A stretch of 64,000 nt of DNA from Celeribacter indicus (GTDB lineage: Bacteria; Pseudomonadota; Alphaproteobacteria; Rhodobacterales; Rhodobacteraceae): positions 124,001-188,000 of the forward strand of contig NZ_CP004393.1 in the NCBI RefSeq assembly GCF_000819565.1, written 5' to 3'. The notes under the pieces were generated by a model. It made no database searches. It was not told the DNA's origin and saw nothing but the letters and a program-made list of their open reading frames with translations. Of this stretch, positions 26,249-35,082 are shown piece after piece. The translations under genes were made by a program, and so were the position numbers. Position 1 is the first letter of the stretch. The number at the start of each line of letters is the position of its first letter.

Positions 26249-28138
26249 TCAGCGCGCGGGCATCCCCTTCGGGCGGAGCCGGCGTTTCTGTGCCGCGATG
26301 CGGAAGGGCGCGTTGGGCGCACCGTATCCCGCGTAACTGCCGCGTTGCAGGATCTCGAAAAACAGCCCGCCCGCGAAGCTGCCGGAATAGAGCTGGAAGA
26401 ATTCGCCCTTCTCGTCGCGGTCGTAGAGCACGTTTGCGGCCTTCATCCGCTCGAGCAGTCCGGGCGGAAAATCGAAGCGCGCGGTCAGATCGTCGTAATA
26501 GTTGGCCGAGATCGGCAAGGGCGCAAAGCCGCGCTCGGCAAGGCGCGCAGCGGTCCCGAAAATGTCCGTGGTGGCGAGTGCGAGATGCTGAACCGAGGCG
26601 CCGAAGGTCTCGGCAAGGAAGCGGCCTGCCAGCGTGCGATGGGTGTCCGCACCGTTGAGGGTGATGCGGAACGCCCCTCCGGGACTTTCGATCACCTGCG
26701 AACGCACCAGCCCGTCAGGATCGATCACATCGACCATCGGGCTTTTGGTCACCTCGAAGATCGAGGTGTAGAACAGCGTCCAGCTCAACATGTCCTCGTA
26801 GCTCATGGTCTGGGCGATATGGTCGATATGCGTCAGCCCCGCGCCGGCCGTGTCGGCGCCGGGGATCGGATCGAATTCGACCTCCCAGACCCGGTCGAGT
26901 CCCGTCGCGCTGTCGACGAAATGCAGGACCGAACCGCCTAGACCGCGGATCGCGGGAATGTCGAGCTCCCCGATCTCGAGCGGCTGGGAAAACGCCTCCG
27001 CGCCAGTCGCGGTGGCTCGGGTGAGGGTGTCCTGCGCGGAACTGACCGACAGGCCGAGATCGCAGACGGTCGTGCCGCGCGCGTTGAAGGCGTGGGCGGC
27101 ATGGCCTTCCTTCTCCTCGTTGACGACGATGCGGATCTCGCCCTGCTGCCAGAGCGTCAGATCCTTGTTGCGGTGCGTCGCCGCGCGGGCGAAACCGAGC
27201 GTGCCGAGCAGATCGCCGAGCGCCGCCGCCTCCTTCCCGCGCGAGGCGAATTCGACAAAGGACACGCCGGTCGGTTTCACGCGGGCCGGAAGCTCGGGCA
27301 GGCCGCCAAGCGCGAGATCCGGCTCGGCACGGCGCACGTCGTCCATCAGCGCGATGAGCGAGCGATAGCCGTCCTGTGCCACCTGCCGCGTGTTCGCGCC
27401 GCGGAAATGATCGTTGAAGATCTCGAGCGAGACGGGACCGGCATAGCCCGCCGCCATGACCGCCCGCAGGAAGCCCACGACGTCGAGATCGCCCTCGCCC
27501 GGCATGTTGCGGAAATGGCGCGACCAGTAGAGCAGGTCCATCTCGATCGCGGGCGCATCGGCCATCTGAACGAAAAGAATCTTGTCGCCGGGAATCGCGC
27601 GGATGCTTTCGGGGCTGAGCTTGCGCCCAAGCGTGTGAAAGCTGTCGAGGATGAGGCCGATCGCGGGATGATCGGCGCGGCGCACGATCTCCCAGGCGTC
27701 GCGATGGTCGTTTACATGCCTGCCCCAGGCGAGCGCCTCGTAGCCGATGCGCAGCCCCCGCTTCGCCGCACGTTCTCCCAGCTCGCGAAAATCCGCAGCG
27801 GCGCGGTCGATCCCGCCCAGCGCCTGCGGATGGCAGGAGGAACAGACGAGCAGGAGATCCGTGCCGAGCTCCTGCATCAGGTCGAACTTGCGCTCCGCCC
27901 GGTCGAAGGCCTTCGCGCGGAGCGGTTCGGGCAGGCCCTCGAAATCGCGGAACGGCTGGAACAGGGAGATCTCAAGTCCGTGGTCGCGGATCATGTTGCC
28001 GACATCGCGCGGGCTTCCGTCATAAGTGATGAAATCCTGTTCGAAAATCTCGATCCCGTCGAACCCCGCGGCCGCGATGGCCTCGAGTTTTTCGCGGAGA
28101 TCGCCGGAAACGGATACGGTCGCGATCGAGGTTTTCAT
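26249..28138 (-). CDS. 3-dehydroshikimate dehydratase with C-terminal HPPD-like domain
   Basis: A 629-residue fusion. Residues 1-275 form an AP-endonuclease-2/xylose-isomerase-type TIM barrel with metal ligands expected at E134 (IGYEALAWGR), D165 (LILDSFH), Q191 (FVQMADAP) and E239 (SLEIFND), as in QuiC/AsbF 3-dehydroshikimate dehydratases that make protocatechuate. Residues about 290-615 resemble 4-hydroxyphenylpyruvate dioxygenase and keep the full metal triad: H440 (HIDH), H518 (VQHLAL) and E595 (FFEIL). The same two-domain build is known in bacterial QuiC1/QsuB-type enzymes. It lies 12 bases downstream of the shikimate dehydrogenase gene, consistent with shikimate to 3-dehydroshikimate to protocatechuate. 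Confidence 0.88.
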   Translation of the reverse strand: MKTSIATVSVSGDLREKLEAIAAAGFDGIEIFEQDFITYDGSPRDVGNMIRDHGLEISLFQPFRDFEGLPEPLRAKAFDRAERKFDLMQELGTDLLLVCSSCHPQALGGIDRAAADFRELGERAAKRGLRIGYEALAWGRHVNDHRDAWEIVRRADHPAIGLILDSFHTLGRKLSPESIRAIPGDKILFVQMADAPAIEMDLLYWSRHFRNMPGEGDLDVVGFLRAVMAAGYAGPVSLEIFNDHFRGANTRQVAQDGYRSLIALMDDVRRAEPDLALGGLPELPARVKPTGVSFVEFASRGKEAAALGDLLGTLGFARAATHRNKDLTLWQQGEIRIVVNEEKEGHAAHAFNARGTTVCDLGLSVSSAQDTLTRATATGAEAFSQPLEIGELDIPAIRGLGGSVLHFVDSATGLDRVWEVEFDPIPGADTAGAGLTHIDHIAQTMSYEDMLSWTLFYTSIFEVTKSPMVDVIDPDGLVRSQVIESPGGAFRITLNGADTHRTLAGRFLAETFGASVQHLALATTDIFGTAARLAERGFAPLPISANYYDDLTARFDFPPGLLERMKAANVLYDRDEKGEFFQLYSGSFAGGLFFEILQRGSYAGYGAPNAPFRIAAQKRRLRPKGMPAR

Positions 28139-28150
28139 GGCGTGAACTCC

Positions 28151-28984
28151 TTAGGCGAGAAGGTCGGCGCGCAGACGGTCTTCGTCGAGCGGCAGGCCGG
28201 TGAAGAGGGTCCAGGCGTGAACGCCCTGATAAAAGAACAGTTCCCAGCCGGAGATGACGTCGAGACCGCATGCCTGGGCATCGGTCAGGAAGGTGGTGTC
28301 GGCAGGCGTATAGACCGCGTCGAAGGCCCAGGTGCCACTGGTCATGGCGGAGGCCGGCAGGGGAGTGCCTTCCTTGCCGACCATGCCGACGGGGGTGCAG
28401 TTGATGAGACCGGCGGCGCCCTCCGCTCCCTCGGCGGCACTGTCGAAGATGGCCACGGCGGTCTCGGGAGAGGCGGCGCGCAGATCGGCGGCCAGCGCCT
28501 CCGCCTTGGCACGGTCCATGTCCACGAGCCGGATCTCCGGTGCGCCGAGGGCAATGAGGCCGAAGGCGACCGCACGACCCACGCCGCCCGTTCCGATCAT
28601 CAGGGTGATCCCGGTCGACACCTCACCGCGTTCCCGCCTGTAGGCGGCGACGAAACCGGAATAATCCGTGTTGTATCCCTTTGCTGTTTCGCCCTCGAAG
28701 ATCACTGTGTTGCAGGCGCCGATGGCCTTCACCAGCGGATCGTCGATCGTGAGGCGCCCGACCACCTTTTCCTTGTAGGGATAGGTGATGTTGGTGCCGC
28801 GATAGCCTTTCGCGGCCAGCCCGTCGAAGATCTCCTCCCAACTCTGCCCGAGCGCCTGCGGCACGAGCCGGTCGTAGCGCACGCGCAAGCCGTTCTGTTC
28901 GCCGGCGAGCTCATGCAGGCGCGGCGAGCGGGACGCGGCGATATTGTCGCCGATCAGGCCGAGGAGGATATCGGGAGCACTCAT
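28151..28984 (-). CDS. aroE: shikimate dehydrogenase (probably catabolic)
   Basis: A 277-residue AroE/YdiB-family enzyme interconverting shikimate (or quinate) and its 3-dehydro form. Motifs are IAASRSPRLHELAG (the substrate-binding SxSP site), NITYPYKEKV with catalytic K71, KGYNTDYSG with D107, and the nucleotide motif IGTGGVGRAVAFGL. The start at 28984 overlaps the stop of the TctA-like permease (ATGA), so the gene is translationally coupled to a transporter. That placement and the dehydratase downstream argue for catabolism rather than aromatic amino acid synthesis. The cofactor (NAD or NADP) cannot be told by eye. Confidence 0.9.
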   Translation of the reverse strand: MSAPDILLGLIGDNIAASRSPRLHELAGEQNGLRVRYDRLVPQALGQSWEEIFDGLAAKGYRGTNITYPYKEKVVGRLTIDDPLVKAIGACNTVIFEGETAKGYNTDYSGFVAAYRRERGEVSTGITLMIGTGGVGRAVAFGLIALGAPEIRLVDMDRAKAEALAADLRAASPETAVAIFDSAAEGAEGAAGLINCTPVGMVGKEGTPLPASAMTSGTWAFDAVYTPADTTFLTDAQACGLDVISGWELFFYQGVHAWTLFTGLPLDEDRLRADLLA

Positions 28985-30486
28985 TTTGCGGTGGTCTCCT
29001 TCTTGCGGAACCGGGTCCAGAGCGGGGTTTGCGACACGAAGATCAGGATCACCGCCACGAGCAGCGTGAGCGAGAGCGGGCTCGTCACGATGCCGTGGAA
29101 GAAACGGCCGAGATCCTCGCGTTCCGAGATGATCGCACGCCGCCAATTGTCGTCCAGAAGCCGTGACAGGATCACGCCGAGGATGACGGGTCCAAGCGGA
29201 TAGCCGTAATGGCGCATGAAATATCCCACGATCCCGAACCCGAGCATCCAGTAGACATCGGTGATGGAGGTGTTCACCGCATAGGCGCCGACGATCGACA
29301 GCAGGAGGATGAGCGGGATCAGCACCGGGCGCGGCATTTCGACGATCCGGGTGAAGAGCTTGATGCCTGTCAGGCCGAACAGGAGCATGAAGAAATTCGC
29401 CGTCACCAGCGCACCGACGACGAACCAGAACATGTCCGGCTGCTCGACCATGAGCATCGGGCCGGGATTCAGCCCGTGGATGAACAGCGCGCCGATCATG
29501 ATCGCGGTCACCGCATCGCCCGGAATGCCCAGCGTCATCATCGGGATGAACGCCCCGCCGACGGCGGCGTTGTTGGCGGTCTCGGGCGCGACGAGACCCT
29601 CGATCGCCCCCTCGCCGAACGGGCGGGAGGGCTTCTTCGTCACCCGTTTGGCATGGTCATAGGCCATCAGCGCCGCGATGTCCCCGCCCGTGCCTGGAAG
29701 CGCGCCGATGAGCACACCGAGCGTCGAGGTCTGGAGCGACAGCGGCAGGTGCTTGCGGATCGTGCCGAAGGAGGGAACGATGCGCGAGATCTTCTGCCGG
29801 ATGGCGGGAGTATCGACATGGTGAAGCTGCATCAGCGCCTCGGACACGCCGAACATGCCGATCATCACGGCGATGAAGTTGATCCCGCCGCGCATCAGGG
29901 GAATGTCGAAGGTGAAGCGCTCGGTAAAGGTGAGCGGATCCATCCCGACCGCACCGATGGCGATGCCGAAGGCGCCGGCGAAAATGCCCTTGACCAGCGA
30001 ACCGGAGGAAAGCGAGCCGACGAGCAGGATACCGAGGATCGCGATCAGCATGTAGTCGCGCGGCTGGAAGGTAAGCGCGAAATCGGACACGACGGGCGCG
30101 AGGAGCGCGAGGACGACGATGCCGACGAGCCCGCCGAAAAAGGACATGACGGTGGTCGTGCCGATGGCCTCGCCCGCCTCGCCGCGCTGTGCCATGGGAT
30201 AGCCGTCCATCGCCGTGGCGATGGCCGATGGCGCGCCGGGAATGTTCAGCAGGATCGCCGTGCGCGAGCCGCCATAGACCCCGCCCATGTAGATCCCGAT
30301 CATGAGCGAGATCGCGGGAAGCACGTCCCAGGAAAAGGTGAAGGAGATCAGGATCGACACCGCCATGGTCACCGACAGGCCGGGGATCGCGCCCACATAG
30401 ACGCCCGCGAAGGTGCCGAGCCCGACGAGCAAAAGCAGCTCGGGCTGGGTGAAGACCGTGAGGAAAGCCATAAAAGCGTCCATCAT
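28981..30486 (-). CDS. tripartite tricarboxylate transporter large permease (TctA family)
   Basis: A 501-residue, strongly hydrophobic protein with about 11-12 membrane segments. TctA signatures include GLSVTMAVSILISFTF and GGVYGGSRTAILLNIPGAPSAIATAMDGYPMA near residues 40-95, GALPGTGGDIAALMAYD, and FIPMMTLGIPGDAVTAIMIGAL. It forms the ion-coupled channel subunit with the TctB-like protein. It overlaps the upstream TctB gene by 4 bases and the downstream aroE by 4 bases. The likely cargo, from the neighbours, is shikimate, quinate or a similar carboxylate. Confidence 0.93.
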   Translation of the reverse strand: MMDAFMAFLTVFTQPELLLLVGLGTFAGVYVGAIPGLSVTMAVSILISFTFSWDVLPAISLMIGIYMGGVYGGSRTAILLNIPGAPSAIATAMDGYPMAQRGEAGEAIGTTTVMSFFGGLVGIVVLALLAPVVSDFALTFQPRDYMLIAILGILLVGSLSSGSLVKGIFAGAFGIAIGAVGMDPLTFTERFTFDIPLMRGGINFIAVMIGMFGVSEALMQLHHVDTPAIRQKISRIVPSFGTIRKHLPLSLQTSTLGVLIGALPGTGGDIAALMAYDHAKRVTKKPSRPFGEGAIEGLVAPETANNAAVGGAFIPMMTLGIPGDAVTAIMIGALFIHGLNPGPMLMVEQPDMFWFVVGALVTANFFMLLFGLTGIKLFTRIVEMPRPVLIPLILLLSIVGAYAVNTSITDVYWMLGFGIVGYFMRHYGYPLGPVILGVILSRLLDDNWRRAIISEREDLGRFFHGIVTSPLSLTLLVAVILIFVSQTPLWTRFRKKETTAK

Positions 30487-31055
30487 GCGCCTCCCGAGAA
30501 CAGGTTGCGGAACAGCTGGAGCATCTCGGCCTCGGGCACGATGCCCGCGGGCATGAGCACCGTGAAGACGATGCGGAAGACTAGGTAGATCAGGATCAGG
30601 CTGCCGAGGGAGACCGCGAGGGTGAAACCCCAGCCGCGCTTTGACAACAGCTTGATCGAGGCGATCAGGAAGAGGGCCGACGTCGGCAGGAAACCGAGCG
30701 GCCGCAACAGGATGCCATAGGCCACGAGAAAGAGCGCGAAGATGATCACGAGCGGCGGCGTGATGTCCTGCATCACCGTTTCATCCTCGGTGCGGGCGCG
30801 TTTCGCGGTCTGCCAGAGCACGACGAGCGCGCTCACGAGCATGACGGCCGCGGTCGCCATCGGCACCGAGCCTGCGCCGGAAAGTGCCTCGAACCCGGAA
30901 ATCCCGTAAGCGTTCCACAGCAGTGCACCGCTGAAGACCACGAGGAGGACGGTGAAGGTCAGCTCGCCGGGGCGGCGCTTGTCGGGCATGCCGCCGGGCG
31001 TGGCGTCGGACGAGCCGTCGCGTGCCGGGTCATGGTGGTGAACGTTGTCCTGCAT
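30483..31055 (-). CDS. tripartite tricarboxylate transporter small permease (TctB family)
   Basis: A 190-residue membrane protein with four predicted helices (about residues 32-52, 65-85, 103-122 and 145-170) after a hydrophilic, histidine-containing N-terminus. It has the size and layout of TctB subunits. It is coupled to the TctA-like gene by an ATGA overlap and separated from the binding-protein gene by 122 bases containing a terminator-like hairpin. Confidence 0.88.
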   Translation of the reverse strand: MQDNVHHHDPARDGSSDATPGGMPDKRRPGELTFTVLLVVFSGALLWNAYGISGFEALSGAGSVPMATAAVMLVSALVVLWQTAKRARTEDETVMQDITPPLVIIFALFLVAYGILLRPLGFLPTSALFLIASIKLLSKRGWGFTLAVSLGSLILIYLVFRIVFTVLMPAGIVPEAEMLQLFRNLFSGGA

Positions 31056-31083
31056 CTCTCCTCCCGGAGCCTGGATCTCTTCA

Positions 31084-31129
31084 ATTGAAAAAATTGAAAA
31101 CGCCGCCCCTTACCGGAAAAGGGCGGCGC
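31084..31129 (-). terminator. intercistronic hairpin with T run between binding protein and permease genes
   Basis: Stem CGCCGCCC (31102-31109) / GGGCGGCG (31122-31129). On the minus strand it is followed by TTTTCAATTTTTTCAATTG. This looks like a partial terminator giving more binding protein than permease. Confidence 0.65.
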
Positions 31130-31177
31130 CTCTGGCGGGGCGCTGCCCCCGGTTCTGCGTGGCTTTCGCCGGACGGC

Positions 31178-32182
31178 TTACTCGCCGGGACGGGCGATGC
31201 CGAACTCTTCCGGCGAATTCTTGGCCATGCCGGCATCCTGAAGGAGCCAGGCGGTACCCTGCTGCCAGTTGGTCAGGAAGTCCTGCGCCTCGTCACCGGA
31301 GATGTTCATCAGCGTGTACCCGCGCGAGGACATCAGCTCCTTGAAACTATCCTGTTCGGCCGCCTCGGTATAGGCATCGCGGAGCTTGGTCACGATCTCC
31401 TCGGGCGTGCCGTTCTTTACGAAGATGCCGAAGAACGGACCCCAGGGAAGATAGGTGTTGTAGCCGTCGTTGAAGTCGGTCACCGGCGGCACATCCGGGA
31501 GGAACTCGTTCGCTTCGGGCGCCACCACGGCGAGCGGCTTCATGTTGCCGGCCTTGATCGCCTCGATCGAGGCGCCCAGCACGGCGGGCATGACGTCGAT
31601 CGCACCGCCCTGAAGCGCGGTCAGCGCCGGGCCGTCGCCATCGTAGGGCACGGAGATCACGTCGAGATCGCCTTCGACAGCCTCGACCATCGCGGTCACG
31701 ACTGAGGGCAGGCCGCCCGGTCCGGTGGAACCGATCCGCAGCTCACCGGGGTTTTCCTCGATATACTGCATCATGCCCTCGTAGTCGTCGAAGGGCGCAT
31801 CGTTGTTGGCAACGAGGATCGGCGTGCCGCGTGCGAGAATGTTGATCGGCGTGAAATCGGAATAATCCCGATCACCGAGGCCCATCACCTTGTAGAGCAG
31901 CGGGTTTTCTGCACCCATCAGGAGCTTGTAGCCATCGGCATCCTCTTCCGCGACGTTGTTGAGCGCGATGGCGCCCACGCCGCCGGTCATGTTCTGAAGC
32001 ACGATTGTGCCGCCGAGCACGTCTTCGGCATGGGGCGTCACGGCACGCATCACGGTATCGGTCGACCCGCCGGCGCCCCATTGGATGATGCCCTGGATTT
32101 CCTTGGTCGGATAGTCCTGGGCGGAAGCGGATGCGGCGACGAGGGTAAGCGCCGAAACGGCGCCGATGAGAAAGCGTTTCAT
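31178..32182 (-). CDS. tripartite tricarboxylate transporter substrate-binding protein (TctC/Bug family)
   Basis: A 334-residue periplasmic binding protein. It has a clear Sec signal peptide (MKRFLIGAVSALTLVAASASA, then QDYPTKE) and the Bug-family features IQGIIQWGAGGSTDTVMRAV, IVLQNMTGGVGAIALNNVA and FDDYEGMMQYIEENPGELRIGSTGPGGLPS. I start at 32182 because GGGAGG precedes it and the signal peptide begins there. It is first in the operon for the TTT transporter. The promoter region upstream (32183-32358) carries the composite element shared with the flavoprotein promoter. Confidence 0.93.
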   Translation of the reverse strand: MKRFLIGAVSALTLVAASASAQDYPTKEIQGIIQWGAGGSTDTVMRAVTPHAEDVLGGTIVLQNMTGGVGAIALNNVAEEDADGYKLLMGAENPLLYKVMGLGDRDYSDFTPINILARGTPILVANNDAPFDDYEGMMQYIEENPGELRIGSTGPGGLPSVVTAMVEAVEGDLDVISVPYDGDGPALTALQGGAIDVMPAVLGASIEAIKAGNMKPLAVVAPEANEFLPDVPPVTDFNDGYNTYLPWGPFFGIFVKNGTPEEIVTKLRDAYTEAAEQDSFKELMSSRGYTLMNISGDEAQDFLTNWQQGTAWLLQDAGMAKNSPEEFGIARPGE

Positions 32183-32257
32183 GGAGGTCCTCCCATTCAT
32201 GACATGCGGGACGCTCCCCTGCGTCCGGCTCCAGACAAGGATTATCCCCTGAGGGAG

Positions 32258-32295
32258 TAACGTCAAATACAGATTTTTAGAATTTATTAACTTTA
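32258..32295. promoter_or_regulatory. composite LysR-type operator candidate, copy A (binding-protein promoter)
   Basis: TAACGTCAAAT (32258-32268), 17 bases, ATTAACTTTA (32286-32295). It lies 76-113 bases upstream of the TctC-like start. The same two boxes with the same spacing occur at 33303-33340. Confidence 0.75.
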
Positions 32296-32358
32296 AGTTA
32301 TTTTTCGTGCTGCCAGAGTGATGTGAACCGGACGAAGGGCAGGAATTCAGCCCCTATA

Positions 32359-33273
32359 CTAGTGACTTAGTGGTTCCTGCGCCGCGAGGGTCAATTCCTT
32401 GCGAAACTGCGCGATCGCGTGTTCGGCAAAGCTTGAGAGCACCCTGCCCTGTTTCCTGACCACGTAGGAGCGGATGCAGCTCGGTTCCTTGAGCGGGCGG
32501 CGGATGATTCCTGGCATGTAGACCTCGGCAACGGAAAAGCGGTCGATCAGCGCCACGCCGAGGCCGTGGCGCACGAGGCTCACCACGGTCTGCGCAAAGC
32601 GGCCGCGCATGCTGTGGCGCACGTCGATGCCGTGATCAACGAAGGGCTTGATGAGTATCGCGCCATAGGGATCGTCCGGGTCCACGCCTACCAGCGGCTC
32701 GTCCACCAGATCGAAGACGGAGATTTCCGGCCGCTCTGCAAGGTGATGTCCCTCGGGTAGCACACAGACGAGGGAGGTCGCGGCAATCTCCTCGTTCTCG
32801 ATGCCGGGGTTGTCGACCTTGGAACTCATGATGACGAATTCGCCGCGTTCGAGAAGCAGGTAGTCGACCGTCTCCTCGATCTTGAGGATGTTGAGGTCGA
32901 TATAAAGATCCGGAAATCTCGTGCGGATGTTGCGGATCGCGCGGGCGGCTATGAACTGCGCGACGGAGGGCGCAGAGGCGAAGGAAAGCTCGACATCCTC
33001 GCCCTTCCGGAGACTGTCGAGCGCAAGCTGGAGGTTTTCGACGCCCTTGTAAACGGCGCGGATCTGATCGAATACCGCCTGTGCCTCGACCGAAGGGACG
33101 AAAAGCCCCGCCCGGCGCTCGAACAGGCGCAGGTTCAGGGTCTCTTCGGTATGCTTGATCAGCCGGCTGATGCCGGGAGCGGAGACGCCCAGGTATTCCG
33201 CCGCACCGTTGATGGTCCCGCGCATCATGACGGCGCGAATGACCTCGATCTGACGCAGGGTGATGTCGCGCAT
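32359..33273 (-). CDS. LysR-family transcriptional regulator (transporter/shikimate module)
   Basis: A 304-residue LysR regulator. The N-terminal winged helix-turn-helix is at about residues 4-62 (LRQIEVIRAVMMRGTINGAAEYLGVSAPGISRLIKHTEETL), followed by a type 2 periplasmic-binding-like effector domain. It lies upstream of and in line with the TctC-like gene, and divergent from the flavoprotein gene. Both flanking promoters hold an identical two-box element, so this protein most likely controls both directions. The inducer is unknown; a shikimate-pathway intermediate is a reasonable guess. Confidence 0.9.
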   Translation of the reverse strand: MRDITLRQIEVIRAVMMRGTINGAAEYLGVSAPGISRLIKHTEETLNLRLFERRAGLFVPSVEAQAVFDQIRAVYKGVENLQLALDSLRKGEDVELSFASAPSVAQFIAARAIRNIRTRFPDLYIDLNILKIEETVDYLLLERGEFVIMSSKVDNPGIENEEIAATSLVCVLPEGHHLAERPEISVFDLVDEPLVGVDPDDPYGAILIKPFVDHGIDVRHSMRGRFAQTVVSLVRHGLGVALIDRFSVAEVYMPGIIRRPLKEPSCIRSYVVRKQGRVLSSFAEHAIAQFRKELTLAAQEPLSH

Positions 33274-33302
33274 GGGACGGGCCGCTCTCTCCAGAAGTAA
33301 CC

Positions 33303-33340
33303 TAAAGTTAATAGGGGTGATGAAATGACATTTGACGTTA
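33303..33340. promoter_or_regulatory. composite LysR-type operator candidate, copy B (flavoprotein/LysR promoter)
   Basis: On the minus strand: TAACGTCAAAT (33340-33330), 17 bases, ATTAACTTTA (33312-33303). It is identical in boxes, order and spacing to copy A, and has the same orientation relative to the gene it precedes (46-83 bases before the flavoprotein start). Confidence 0.75.
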
Positions 33341-33385
33341 ATCCGTCAAGGCGGGAAATTGCTGCCCAGTTTTGAGGAGGACAGC

Positions 33386-35080
33386 ATGTCATCTGGAAAG
33401 GCCGGATCCCGCGAAAGTTTCGACCTCGTCGTCATCGGATCGGGTGCGGGCGGTCTGAGTGCGGCGGTCACGGCGGCGGTGAAGGGACTGCGCGTCCTGG
33501 TGCTCGAAAAGGAGCCGGTCATGGGCGGCACCAGCGCCTGGTCCGGCGGCTGGATCTTTGCCCCACGCAACCCCGTCGCGGTCCGCGCAGGCATTATCGA
33601 GGAGATCGACGCGCCGCGCACCTATCTGAAGGCGGTCACGGGCCCCTATTTCAAGGCAGAAAAGGTCAACGCCTTTCTCGAAGCCGCACCGGAGATGGTG
33701 GCCTTTTACGAAACCGAAACCGCGGTACAGTTCGAGGGTGGCCTGGCCATCCCCGATACATACGGGCATCAGCCGGGGGCAGGCACCGGCGGTCGCTCTG
33801 TGATCGCCGCGCGCTTCGATGCGCGTGAACTCGGGGAAACGGTTGCGATCCTGCGCAAGCCGATGCCGGAGACGACGTTCAAGGGAATGACGATTCAGGC
33901 CGGCCCCGATCTCAGGGCTTTCATGACCATGACCCGGTCACCCCGATCCCTCGCTCATGTGACGCGCCGTGTTCTGCGCCATTTTCGCGATCTCGCGCTG
34001 CATGGGCGCGGGATGGAATTGCGCAACGGGGCGGCGCTGATCGGACGGCTGCTGAAATCGGCGAAAGATGCGGGTGTCGAGCTGCGCGTGTCGCAATCGG
34101 TCACCGGGCTGATGTCCGAGGGCGGGCGCGTCACCGGGCTGCGCCTGTCGGACAGGCAGGAGATCCACGCGAAACGTGGGGTGGTCCTCGCCTGCGGCGG
34201 CTTCGGCCACGATCCGGTCCGGCGGGCGCAGCTTTTCCTGCGCGATGCGGAAAACCTGACGCTGGCCGTTCCCTCCGCGACGGGTGACGGGCTGCGACTG
34301 GGCGAGGCGGCGGGCGGCGTGATGGACACGGAGCTTGCGAGCGCGACCGCCTATTGCCCGGTGTCGCGCGTGCCCTGGCGCGACGGCACGACGGGCACCT
34401 TTCCGCATATCATCGACCGCGGGAAACCGGGACTCATCGGTGTTCTGGCGGACGGGCGGCGGTTCTGCAACGAGGGGCTTGGCTACCACGATTACGTGAC
34501 CGCATTGCTCGACGCGGTGCCGGAGGACACGCCCGCACGCTCCTGGCTCGTCTGCGATCATCGCTTCCTGCGGCGTTACGGCCTGGGCATCGTGCGTCCG
34601 ACGCCCGTGCCCTTTGGCGGATGGATCAGATCGGGATACCTGAAGACCGGGAAAACCGCGACGGAGCTCGCCCTGGCCTGCGGGATCGAACCCGAGGGAC
34701 TCGAAGCGACGCTCGCAGAATGGAACCGCCACGCACACCTTGGCAAAGATCCGGCCTTCGGACGGGGCAGCACGCCCTACATGCGGTTGCAGGGCGATCC
34801 CGAACAGACACCCAATCCCAACGTCGCCCCGATCGAAACGGCTCCGTTTTACGCCGTCGAGGTCGTTCCGGGCAGTTTCGGCACCTTTGCGGGGCTCAGG
34901 ACCGATGGCTTTGCGCGGGTGCTGGACGCCGCAGGCGCGGTGGTGCCCGGGCTTTACGCGGCGGGCACGGATAACGCCAATGTCTTCGGCGGGTTCTATC
35001 CGGCGGGGGGCATCAACCTCGGCCCCGCGATGACTTTCGGCTTCATCGCCGGGCGTCACGCCGCCACAGGGGAGCATTGA
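33386..35080 (+). CDS. FAD-dependent oxidoreductase (fumarate reductase / ketosteroid dehydrogenase-like)
   Basis: A 564-residue flavoprotein. The FAD motif DLVVIGSGAGGLSAAVTAAVKGLRVLVLEK is near residues 12-41, followed by GGTSAWSGGWIFAP, typical of the FrdA/3-ketosteroid-dehydrogenase group. VVLACGGFGHD, GRRFCNEGLGYHDY and the C-terminal NVFGGFYPAGGINLGPAMTFGFIAGRHAA complete the family pattern. GAGGAGG precedes the ATG at 33386. It overlaps or abuts the next gene and shares an operator-like element with the shikimate module. It may dehydrogenate a cyclic carboxylate, but the substrate cannot be read from the sequence. Confidence 0.85.
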   Translation: MSSGKAGSRESFDLVVIGSGAGGLSAAVTAAVKGLRVLVLEKEPVMGGTSAWSGGWIFAPRNPVAVRAGIIEEIDAPRTYLKAVTGPYFKAEKVNAFLEAAPEMVAFYETETAVQFEGGLAIPDTYGHQPGAGTGGRSVIAARFDARELGETVAILRKPMPETTFKGMTIQAGPDLRAFMTMTRSPRSLAHVTRRVLRHFRDLALHGRGMELRNGAALIGRLLKSAKDAGVELRVSQSVTGLMSEGGRVTGLRLSDRQEIHAKRGVVLACGGFGHDPVRRAQLFLRDAENLTLAVPSATGDGLRLGEAAGGVMDTELASATAYCPVSRVPWRDGTTGTFPHIIDRGKPGLIGVLADGRRFCNEGLGYHDYVTALLDAVPEDTPARSWLVCDHRFLRRYGLGIVRPTPVPFGGWIRSGYLKTGKTATELALACGIEPEGLEATLAEWNRHAHLGKDPAFGRGSTPYMRLQGDPEQTPNPNVAPIETAPFYAVEVVPGSFGTFAGLRTDGFARVLDAAGAVVPGLYAAGTDNANVFGGFYPAGGINLGPAMTFGFIAGRHAATGEH

Positions 35081-35082
35081 TC

